This document shows positions 26,601 to 35,306 of a stretch of DNA of 51,298 bases, one piece after another; within the stretch, counting starts at the first letter, position 1; each line of letters opens with the position of its first letter. This DNA comes from Amphimedon queenslandica (lineage: Eukaryota > Porifera > Demospongiae > Haplosclerida > Niphatidae), in contig NW_003546246.1 in the NCBI RefSeq assembly GCF_000090795.2, forward strand, positions 320,512-371,809, written 5' to 3'. Position numbers and translations under genes: made by a program. Under the pieces are notes generated by a model. The model ran no database searches. It was not told the origin of the DNA and saw nothing but the letters and a program-made list of their open reading frames with translations.

Positions 26601-29600
26601 CATCATTTGGTAGGTCTTCTGTATGGCTTTTAGCCAACTCAAAGTTTCCTCTAAATTGAAGTTCAACATGATTCCATACATATCGGTATCAATGCGTCTT
26701 AATTCATTAATCAATCTTGTTAACTGTTTAGGCTTGTTATTGATTGACTTGTAGTTGCGAGGCTTCTTTGTTGGTGACTTGAACAGTGCTTTGAGGTGAT
26801 GCAGGACTGTGGGATATTTCACAGTCCTGCCTCCTGTTGGAAGGTCCCCTCGGTAGCTTGTTGACCCCTACCCCATACCAGCCATGTAGAGCATTGTGCA
26901 GGTGTCACTCCAAGTTGTATTTATACAATGGAATTCCATTGTTACACCTATGTCAAGCCTTTTTGAGACAGATGGAATGTCCGTAATCAGTGGCATCAAG
27001 GGCTCCAGAAAATTGACGGTCATCTTCATACCATAGGCATGAATCACTACATACTCTAGTATTGCAAATACTAGAGCCCTCAGTGCCGCGACTACATTGC
27101 AGAGGCTCTATGAGCTCTTGATTACAAAAACTTCTATGATACATATACATGTACATGTAGTTTGAGATAAGATAATAGAAGAGAGCTCACCAAAGGACTT
27201 ATCTTCACTCATACTTCATTACGAGAGGAGTACTTCAGTAAGGTCATTCTTAATTTCTCATGCGTGAGGTATTAGTGCTGTGTACCTACAAAACTTTTAT
27301 CACCAGTTAACTGGTTACCAATAACCTGGAGTTAACTGATAACTGTTCACACCCTCAGTAATTTTTAATTAATTTTGTAAATAATATTTTATCAATCATA
27401 CTCATTACTCTGAGAATGTTTATAGTCTAATTGCACTTGTGGTAAGTTACCATGTAAAAAAATAAATTAATGACATTCTCCGGTTTTAGTGCAGCTCTTC
27501 TCATTGACACTATATTACCAGTGGTACTAAATAATTGTTCAGACAGTACAGAGGTGGCGACAACACTGTGATATTTTCCGTGCTATTTAGAGACAAATTT
27601 GAGTAAGTAAGCATTTGAGTCTTCCACCACTTCAGTGGGCACTGGTCAAGAGCAATAGAAGGTTCAGCCTTATACCTCAGACTGTACTAAGTCTTTGTGT
27701 GCTGTACTGGTATTCATAGCTTCAGGAACCTCAGTATCAGTATCAAGGAATTGATCTCCAAGTAGTTGCACTGAAGCATGCTTTTTCTTGTGATTAGGTT
27801 CCTCTGTATTACTTTCATCATCATCTACTACTATGGAGTGTTGTCTTGACTCTTAAGAATTGCCTTCTATCAACTGAATTATCTCTTCTAAGATAGTATC
27901 TATAACCTTATTTCTTTTGGTATCTATAACCTCTTCCTTTTGAGTAAGTGAAAGATTCTTCATTGTCTTGAAGCTTGGATCTACAAATGATGCTTTATGC
28001 AAGAGACCACTAACATGAGGATGGATATATCTATTTTCTTGGTCTTCCTGTAATGCCATCTTTAATTCTTTCACAGCTACCCAATCATTTGCATCTGGAG
28101 TTACTTCCTTTTGAATTTCTTTTAATAGTGGGCCAAGGGCTGATATAATTGGATATCGCTCTCCAGATAAGCAGCGTGTTGCTACATTGAAGGGCTTCAA
28201 TAATTGTATTGTATCTTCCAAAACTCTCCATTCATTGGTAGACATTTCTAAATGAATTAGGTCACGGCGTTGCAATAGGATAGCACTGATTGGATGCTGC
28301 TGCTCAATTACTCTTTCAATCATGTCATAAGTTAAGTTGCATTGTGTCACAACATCCTTGAAATACAAATTAGATAACACAGATTTAAAATTCAGCTACC
28401 TCACCTGAATTAAATGATGTTTTGGGACATCTGCAAACATCTTTTGTTTCTTTTGAAGCTCCTGCTGATCATTGTGGGAACGATGGAATTGTGTTAATTA
28501 CTATTTTCTGACATCTCCCATAGCTGTGGTGACTTGCCGAACTTGAATAGCTTTTTATGCAGCTAAATTTAAAGTTTGTCCAGCACATGATAGACGTGGT
28601 ATAGTCATGTCATCGAGATCCTTTACAATATTGAACCCACTATCAGTTGTAAATGTGATGATCTGTTTGGGAATGTTTATGCACCACTCCTTAGCAGCTG
28701 ATAGAAGGGCTTCAGCTATGTGAGAGGAGTCATGGGTCCCAGGAAAATGGCCTGTCTGTAGATTCTGGAAGTGCATCTCATAGTTAGGTGCTATAAAGTG
28801 ACAGGTAAGTGAAAGGTAGGATTCCCCACACCGTAAAGTCCACATATCTGTTGTATAACACAGGAAATCTACATCTGCTATTAGACCTTGAACTCTTCTT
28901 TTATTAGAGACATACAAATCATCAATGCACCTTGATATTTTAGATCTACAAGGAACTACATAACGTGGCTTAGCTTCCCTTAGTAGATTTAGAAATCCTA
29001 TGTCATCGACAATACTAACAGGCTGGATATCTCTGGTAATCATCTCTGAAATACAATTGGTAAGTTTTCTCGCTCTATCAGAATAATGAGGTAGTTTAGT
29101 GACACCGAGTCACATAGGTATCTATTGTTTCTTGTTTACTTGTACCTGGAGAAACATCAGGGGAATTCAAGGGGAAAACTCTGAAGAGTTCATCATGAGT
29201 AGAACGATGTCTGGTGTGTAAATGCGTTCAAGGTTAGTAGTTCCTCCACCATGAGCAACATGAACACCACACAGCTTACAAGTAACTCTCTTTCCATCTT
29301 TTTCTCCTTGTTTGAATCCGAAATTCTTCCATACTTGAGAAGTCCTACCAGCTGGAGTAGTAATAGATTCGGCCATTTTGAACAGTGACATGTGCGTGTG
29401 GCCATGCCCACATTATTAATTAATTATTAAATTGTTGATGGGTGTGTCAATATCATTGATAATATAAAGGTAATTGGTGTTCTATCTAGAGCAATCAAAC
29501 CGGTAGGTGAACTGGTTATTTGGTGAAGGTGCACAGCACTACGAGGTATAGCAGCTGTTGGGGCGTTGCGCCCTAGTTATTATAGGCAATAAAGGAAGCC

Positions 29601-32600
29601 ACGTCCTTATTAATTAATTGATAGTTTATTTTCGCAATTTAAATTTATCGCAAAAGTTTCAAAATAAACACTACTCAATATTTTCGATGTTTCTCGTTGC
29701 ACCTTGCCAGTTTAAAAAGAATAGTCATTTCTGTCATAAGGCTACTATTTTGGCTTGGTCGAAGTGTAGAACATCTTCTAACACATCCTAAAGCGAGTCC
29801 TTGAAGCTTCTGCTTATGTGCATAATTAACTTCACCATTATTTAGTCAATCAGTAAGAACAAAGAAGAATAGGACGTGTAAAATAAAAAAGGCTTGTCAC
29901 TTGCACTTCTTTTTACTGTGTCAATTAACTGATGTCATCAATATCTTTGTCACATGTAGTTGCCATTTTGCTATTTGCAGTCCATTTTTGGGCAGACAAT
30001 TTACCCTCTTCTATGTTTCTCATGCTCTTATAAAAGGCTGTGAATGGTGTGGCTTTATGCTTTAACTAAGTACAACACTAAGAACTTGTTTTACCATTAT
30101 TAGTTTTGATTGTTATTTGCTTTTCATACCTAAATGCTGATATTTTGTTTGAAATACATTAACATAGTGAGTGCTGCATGTTACATGATTTTTTAATTAT
30201 TTAAGCCCATTTGTGTAAGTTTTTAGGATTTTGATATTTTAATTTGATGGTTGTGGTTGATATTGTGTCATTCATATTTTCTTTTTCCTCTTAGGGTCTT
30301 GCTGAACTATTGGATAGATCCTTAACTATGAATCCCCAGCTTCCCACTACCTCCACATTCATGATGGCTACATCATATTCAAAGGAAGAAAAGAAGTGCC
30401 GTACCTCTAAATCAATGATGAAAGAAGAGATGAACAAGGAAGAGCAGCAGTGTCATTTTTCCTCTGGTAACATAACCTTAAATGGCTCTTATTTGGACTA
30501 TCTCAATGCATTTACTCGTTTGCCTTCGGACATTGTTGATCGAGCGTTGTGTTCATCAGAATTTTATGCCTTTCCTCTTCATGTGAAGTCATCAATGCAA
30601 TTGAGTATATTACCAATAACATCAGATGCGAAGATTATCTTACAAGCTCTTGTTACTTTTGAGAAAACCGAACTCCCATCACTTGAAAAGACGACTCCTG
30701 ATTTTACCATAAGTAATGTGTTTGGTGCTTTTTATAATGGGCACTTTTGTCGTGTTCGGAAATTAAAGAATGCAGAGTCATATTGGCATTATGATGAAGC
30801 TGTAACGCTTGACAGTTTGTGTGCTGCTGATGTCTTTGTCTTGCCCCCCAACATTTCTTCTCTTCCTTCTTTGCGCTACAGAGCTACTATGCTTGGTCTT
30901 TGTAACTGTTCAAATGATAAAGGCACTGAATTTACACAAAATTTGGTGGGTGGGAAGATTCTTTTTGTTAAAGGTGCACAATGGATTACCAGTAATGATG
31001 GGATACCAATTATTGTTGCAAAATTTTACTCATTTGATGGATTAACAAGCTATTGTGATATGATTGAGAAAGAAGGCTATGCTTCTTCTTCGTCTTCTAA
31101 ATCTGTAAAGACTGACAATGTAACTCAGTCAAGTGGTCCCAGTCAATCCGATCTTCAGAATTTGGCTGATTCCTGGGGTCTGTCCAAGTTTACAAGCCAA
31201 AGAAGCCAGCTAGCAAAGAAAGTTCCTTTACTGCCGAATGTTCTTTCATATTCTAAAATTTACTCAACTGTAATAGAATCCCCTCATATGATATGGGCAC
31301 AGGTGTTTCACGATGATGTATCCGAGTTTAAGAAGCTTATGGAGGAAATGAATGAAACGTATATTCGTACTACAAATGCATCATATGTTCCTTGTGTGGG
31401 GGATGTTGCTGCTGCAAAGTTTTCTGATGGTTTATTTTACAGAGCTGAAGTGCTATCTGTGAGTGCCCGTGGTTCCGTTACAATTCGTTTTCTGGATTAT
31501 GGAAATACGACCTCCTTATCCTATAAAGATCTTCGACATATACGAACTTCGTTTATGAGCTTTCCCAGGCAAGCTATTCAGTTTTCAATTGCAGATGTTT
31601 TGCCTTTTCATAGTACATCATGGAGTCTTGAAGCTTCCCAGTTTGTTAGGGAAATAATGCTTGAAAAGTCAATAGAGATTAAGGTTGTATCAGCACAAAA
31701 TTCGAAATATCTGATTGAGGCATATGATGTGTCTCATAATAGTATTGCAGATCTTCTTGTTAAGAGGAAATTGGCTTGTAAAAGCAGTAGTAATGATAAT
31801 ATCACTTCTGGCAAAATTGTAATTGGTCGTGGCAGTATTTTCAATTGCACACACACTACTGGTCAAGGTGTAGGTGTAGCATCTGGTTCAAATGCATCTA
31901 ATGGCTACAAACCTCGTAGTCCTGGTGGCCTCTCAAAGAGTACATGTAACTTTTCTCGAAAAGGTAGGACTTTGAAACAATTTCAGTCAACTGAAAGAAT
32001 AGAAAGTCCTGTTCAACCTGTTAATGGAACTAGTCCTATCAGAAAGGAAGATTCTAATACTAACTATGCTAGATCTTCAATGAAGTCAAGCCCGTCTGGC
32101 CGCCTTGCCAATGACTGTGACTATAGTTTACCAAGCGAAACTGTAGTATCAAAAGTCAATCATATGTCTGAAGAAAGTCCTTTCCCTGATATATTGCCAG
32201 AAGTTGATGTTTTGTCCCAGCCCTTGCCTTCTAATGTCACTGATGTATGCAGTGCTTCCAGTTCCGATGCTGATGAGCCAAGTTTTGTATCTATGAAATT
32301 GAATGATGCCAGTTGTCTGAAATCACAGCCTACTTATGATTCATTAGCGAAAGTAGAAGTTTCCTGCAATTTTACTTCAGTTGTTATAGTTCATGTATGC
32401 TCACCAAGTGAGCTGTATCTTCATATTGCTGAGGAGCCTTATATTACTTATGTAAGCTGTGTAGCAAATGATCCCTTTACTAATTTAAAGCCGCCCACAA
32501 AGCCTCTGGTTGTTGGAGATGTGTGTGTGACCAAATTTTCAGAAGACCAGCAGTGGTATCGTGCTGTTGTGACTGAGGTGAGATGTGGAGGGGAGTATTG

Positions 32601-34257
32601 TGTTCATTTTATTGATTTTGGAAATTATGAAACAGTTCTTGCTCAGAGTGTCATGGTTTGTCCTGAGCACCTTTTATCTATTCCAGTCCTTGCTGTGAAA
32701 TGTTCTATTGGTGGCGTGGTACCTGCAACTGGTGACAGTTGGCATCCTTCCTGTGCATCATTTATTGCTAATACATTTTTAAATAAAGTATTGCATTGTC
32801 GCTTACTTCAGTCTGGTTTGTCGGATGTGGAGCTTCTTGAAGCGTCTTCATCGGAGAATATTGCTGATATACTTATTCAGCAGTCATTTGCTATTTCTTC
32901 TTTTTCATTACATTGTCCTGCAAATGATAATACAGCTCTGTCGTCAAAACAACTTGTTCAATCATTTTCCCCTTCAAATAATGCCACTATTTCTAACAGT
33001 CGTGTTTCCATAGCATCTGATGCCTCTTCTCACTCACTGTCTTCGTCTTCAGTTTGTGCTGTTGCACAGATTGGCACTGATGAAAGTTCTCTAGAATCTA
33101 CCGGTCATCAAGTCAATTTAGCAGCTCCCTCTCCTGTTTTTATGGCAGAATGTGTGAAAAAGATCAGCTTTCCTCTGTACGTGAAGCAGTTAGATGCAGT
33201 TATTGTTCATGCTGAAAATGTAAATGAAATTTATATTCTATTAAGCAGTTGTATGCCTTCTTTTGTGGAATTTTCAAGTGTAGTTGAGTCTCATTATGAA
33301 GCTGCCCCAGAACTGCTTTCATTACCTGTGGTAGGCCAGTTATGTTTAGCTAATAGTTCAATTAATGGAGTATTCAGGGCTGAAGTTGTACATGTCAACA
33401 GTGAAACATTGGAGTGTGCTGTCCAGTCTATCGACTATGGAAGTTGTGAGGTGTTGTCTTGCTCTGCTTTACGACAAGCTGACAATTCAATCTTTGATTA
33501 TGAGAGACAAGCTGTTAAGTGTGGGTTGACTGGTGTTGTGAAGGATGTGGATATGGTGAAGGCTAAATCTTTATTACAGCAATTTTTTATGGACGTACAA
33601 GTTACTTGCTATATCTCTTCTCATGTTCCTCTACTGGTTGACTTCAGTCGTGATGGGGTGATGTTTCGTGAGGAATTGGTGAAGCAATCTATTCTTCCTC
33701 CTATTCGAAACAAGATGGCTATTTCTCCGCACAAAGTTGTTCTAGACAATACAGTCTTGGTAATGTGTACTCATTATCCATCGCCTAATCATTTCTGGGT
33801 TCAGGTAGCAAATGAAGAATCTGTCGCAATTATTGAAGTGTTATGCATCCAGCTTCAAGAACTGTGCCCTAAGTCTTTGCCAGTTTCTTCACCAGTTTTC
33901 TTAGGGGATTTTGTGGCTGCCATATTTGAGGAGGATAGACAATGGTACAGGGCTAAAGTAATTGACGTGTCTGATACTGATCCTGTTTTGCGATTTGTGG
34001 ATTTTGGTAATACGCAGAAGACACCTATTAGTAACATTCGATGTCTCCCTCAGAGTTTAGCTTCGTATCCAAGTCAAGCTATTTTATGTTGCTTGGAAAG
34101 CCATATATCTTCCTGCAAGTGTGACTTGTTCAGAGAATTAATAGCAGAAAAGTTTCTCAAATGTAAATTTAAAGATTGTATTGATGCTGGAGCAATGGTG
34201 GTTGATCTAACCATTAGCGACAGTGAAGAGAATGTATATGCTCTTCTCAAAGACTGA
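17679..34257 (+). CDS. TDRD1: TDRD1-like protein: RRM + MYND finger + four extended Tudor domains
   Basis: Scaffold of the piRNA pathway; TDRD1 proteins bind symmetrically dimethylated arginines on Piwi proteins in germ granules. Exons: 17679-17899, 20086-20212, 20261-20352, 21018-21223, 21443-21672, 30295-34257; all junctions keep phase; 1612 residues. RRM about residues 103-180, with RNP2-like LFVDNIP and RNP1-like TYGFVKFT. MYND zinc finger about 256-292 (CVYC, CSVC, YCGVEC, HRTKC). Four eTudor units follow in the 3963-nt last exon, with core motifs FLDYGN (about 691), FIDFGN (about 1062), SIDYGS (about 1337) and FVDFGN (about 1525), each after a YRA/FRA strand. About residues 370-560 look like a further degenerate Tudor-like unit (GAFYNGHFCRV). 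Linkers are Ser-rich. Known TDRD1 has MYND plus four Tudors; the N-terminal RRM is the unusual part. That intron 5 (21673-30294) joins one gene is inferred from phase and family architecture. Confidence 0.82.
18111..18225. mobile_element. MITE-like inverted repeat (115 bp)
   Basis: The first and last roughly 43 bases are imperfect reverse complements (GTCATGACCGTAAGTGCTGT against the complement of the right end GTCACGACTGTGAGTACTGC), and the shared core ATAAATAAATGG follows. It lies in intron 1 of the TDRD1-like gene. Confidence 0.7.
18245..18494. mobile_element. MITE with TACCGTATTTCC termini and tRNA-like interior
   Basis: Terminal inverted repeats TACCGTATTTCCTAAATAAA / complement TACCGTATTTCCTTAAATAA, about 24 bp each, with a possible TA target duplication. 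Inside (about 18335-18415) is a tRNA-related stretch on the plus strand: A-box-like TAGTCTAGTGG (18342-18352) and B-box GGGTTCGAATC (18393-18403). No good acceptor stem pairs, so I read it as a SINE/tRNA relic carried by or fused to the element. Confidence 0.65.
20373..20589. mobile_element. MITE with TACCTTAAGCCTACTAT termini (217 bp)
   Basis: Both ends read TACCTTAAGCCTACTATT on opposite strands, and inverted similarity extends about 40 bp inward through GCGTCTACTAA and TTTAGCG. It sits in intron 3 of the TDRD1-like gene, about 20 bp after exon 3. TA is the likely target duplication. Confidence 0.75.
21980..22350 (+). pseudogene. remnant of a repetitive HIRAN-like ORF
   Basis: Conceptual translation in shifting frames gives fragments such as ENGYDLFAVAV, RDLPQG and VTDLIDKLEMLMKKLQ, interrupted by stops. 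I recall similar blocks from multicopy HIRAN-type proteins in sponge and cnidarian genomes. It lies in the large TDRD1 intron and is decayed. Assignment is weak. Confidence 0.3.
22560..23345 (-). pseudogene. decayed pogo/Tigger-like (DDE, CENP-B-type) transposase, copy B
   Basis: On the minus strand, fragments in more than one frame recall the N-terminal HTH region and the start of the DDE region of pogo-like transposases: IRKYASQHGAMKAVRHY, then LPLKKKGQPPLL, YLKELILALKGRDYS, LLHEFSGSIKLNKEWA-like text, and downstream MDFSTRR and NYKRQITA. Frameshifts and stops show it is dead. It lies antisense within TDRD1 intron 5. The family call rests on remembered motif order, not on a search. Confidence 0.5.
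23371..23640. repeat. interspersed repeat A-B, copy 1
   Basis: Segment A (23371-23444, starting AAAAGAGCTCACC) recurs at about 27179-27252. Segment B (about 23473-23640, starting GCCCTAGTTAGTATAG) recurs at about 29569-29725. Here A and B are contiguous; in the second copy they are split by the hAT element. The source family is unknown. Confidence 0.7.
24100..24480 (-). pseudogene. Arg/Ser-rich transposon ORF fragment (possible Helitron N-terminus)
   Basis: The minus strand opens with MSQEECRNSRRRELYRQR and, after a frame change, continues with repeated RSQSRR blocks and GMEKFHES. Helitron proteins of invertebrates often begin with such NSRRRELYRQR repeats followed by a short Cys motif. The reading frame is broken. 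This is a low-confidence family guess. Confidence 0.3.
24950..25990 (-). pseudogene. decayed pogo/Tigger-like DDE transposase, copy A
   Basis: The minus strand carries, in shifting frames: ELDLVNFLTGSSQILYSQMT, then FNNDEFRFPLNPKPQRLL (first catalytic Asp region), VTGCEKTQITVLACCSAGG, IPPLVIFD, and GWMESVIFENWFLTHFL followed by PSHPLLLLMDDHSSH (second Asp region). After a frame change come words resembling PLDKGLFGPLKRAWRE. These follow the DDE_1 (pogo/jerky) order. Stops and frameshifts make it inactive. It is antisense within TDRD1 intron 5. Confidence 0.65.
26449..26825 (-). pseudogene. unidentified repeat-derived ORF fragments
   Basis: Two overlapping open stretches on the minus strand read as one protein with frame change: KYPTVLHHLKALFKSP, LTRLINELRRIDTDMYG, then CTYIIDSNTNVENIYSFGPI and LLPVQQTAMVKLFTILPA. 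The composition looks coding, and the place (transposon-rich TDRD1 intron) suggests a transposable element. I do not recognise the family. Confidence 0.3.
27179..27272. repeat. repeat A, copy 2 (left of hAT insertion)
   Basis: GAGCTCACCAAAGGACTTAT and following bases match segment A of copy 1 with scattered substitutions up to about 27252. The final 8 bases, TGAGGTAT (27265-27272), are the left target duplication of the hAT element. Confidence 0.65.
27273..29541 (-). mobile_element. hAT (BED-finger/ZBED type) DNA transposon, 2.27 kb
   Basis: The left end TAGTGCTGTGTACCTACA (from 27273) and the inverted right end TAGTGCTGTGCACCTTCA (from 29541) agree at 16 of 18 bases. They are flanked by 8-bp target duplications TGAGGTAT (27265-27272) and CGAGGTAT (29542-29549), 7 of 8 identical. 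Both features are diagnostic of hAT elements. The interior encodes a hAT transposase on the minus strand. The element sits between segments A and B of an older repeat, which explains their separation here. Confidence 0.88.
27440..29391 (-). pseudogene. hAT transposase with BED finger, frameshifted
   Basis: Three broken open segments on the minus strand. 29391-29167: BED-type zinc finger (VWKNFGFK, CKLCGVHVAHGGGTTNL, but the His pair is lost after a frame change). 29043-28555: catalytic part 1 (MITRDIQPVSIVDDIGFLNL, TTDMWTLRCGESYLSLTCHF, FTTDSGFNIVKDL, LSCAGQTLNLA). 28380-27853: central part (MSTNEWRVLEDTIQLLKPFN, SALGPLLKEI). Further down, C-terminal dimerisation motifs PLKWW and MRRAALKPENVINL sit in different frames. 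Stops and shifts make it non-functional as read. In intact relatives the protein binds the terminal repeats and cuts and pastes the element. Confidence 0.85.
29542..29725. repeat. right hAT target duplication and repeat B, copy 2
   Basis: CGAGGTAT (29542-29549) is the right target-site duplication. From about 29569 (GCCCTAGTTATTATAGG) the sequence matches segment B of copy 1, including ATTAATTAATTGATAGTTT and the CTTGCCAGTT block. The remainder of the intron up to 30294 shows nothing recognisable apart from the acceptor pyrimidine tract. Confidence 0.65.
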
Positions 34258-35306
34258 TTCAATAACTCATTCCCATTATGTATTTGCTTTTCTCATAGAC
34301 TGATTCAAAAACTCATTTCATTTATCATTTATCATGTTATTCTCTCATTTGATTGTAGTGTGCCATTTTTATGATTCTAGATTTTTTCTTTTGTTTAATC
34401 ACATAAATCAATTTGCCTTTACAATTGAATTTATTGATAGTAAAACTATTGTTATTCGTAGACTAATGCAATTAGTAATTATGATTGCTGATTTGATAGG
34501 TCATTTTATAGTTGAAGCTTGAATAAATATATACAGTGGAACCTTTGATAATGAAACTTCTTTTACCTAAACCCTCTATGTATTGAAGATATTTTAATTA
34601 GTGTACTTCATTCCCTATTGATTTGCAGCAAAATCGCCAAAATAAAGCGTTATACGGTATTTGGAAATTCCACTGTACTAATGGTCAAGTTTACAATAAT
34701 AATAATTGACTTTTGCATCCAAAAGGCTCAGTGCTTTGGAAATTGAAATTAGATCTGCTCATGACTCTGTCATGGTAAATGTAACGTATCGTAACAACTA
34801 TAGTTATGCTCAATATCTTGTGTTTTATTATTCCATTTTTTAAAGTCTGCCTTAGCAAAAAAGTACTTCAATTTGCCCAGCTCACTATAAATACCTGTTC
34901 AAACTGCCACTCAAATACTTATATAGCCTTTATTGGTTTCATGATGGTTTGGCAGTCACAACCAGTAGAATTTGAGAAGAACTCAGTGGTATTCTATGAT
35001 GCAGACTCCTTAAGGTCAGTAAGTGGTAATCTAAATTACAATAATATACTATGCAGTAATATTACTAATATTACTGTACATGTAAGCTAATGATTCCTTT
35101 AACATTAAAGCTTAAACTTTTCTGTAACATTAATTATAGCTTATTATGCTGTGAAGTTTCAAGTGAGGAAGAAGTAAAAAACTGGTTAAAGCCAGAAAGG
35201 GAAGTTACAAAAGCAAGAGACAAGAACCCATCATTCATCACACATGTAGCTTCATGTTAATGTTAACTGTTATTGGTATTTATACAACATTATTACTAAA
35301 TTTATT
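34258..35306. other. intergenic, tail-to-tail TDRD1-like / PRPF31
   Basis: Holds two 3' UTRs, a small CAGTGGAA-ended element (separate entry) and a decayed copy of the PRPF31 last exon (about 34842-34879). On the plus strand 34806-35027 plus 35137-35259 could splice (AG/GTCAGT donor, TTATAG acceptor) into a short frame ending EVTKARDKNPSFITHVASC. I do not recognise it and cannot support it as a gene. Confidence 0.4.
34534..34675. mobile_element. CAGTGGAA-ended MITE (pogo/Tc1-like), 142 bp
   Basis: Starts CAGTGGAACC and ends with the complement (TTCCACTG), flanked by TA on both sides (34532-34533 and 34676-34677). TA duplication with CAGTGGAA ends is typical of Tc1/mariner/pogo-derived MITEs. 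Confidence 0.65.

Noticed and set aside
30809-31045. Open frame inside the Tudor exon in another frame
   Set aside because: Shadow of the 3963-nt TDRD1 exon, whose own frame carries all Tudor motifs.
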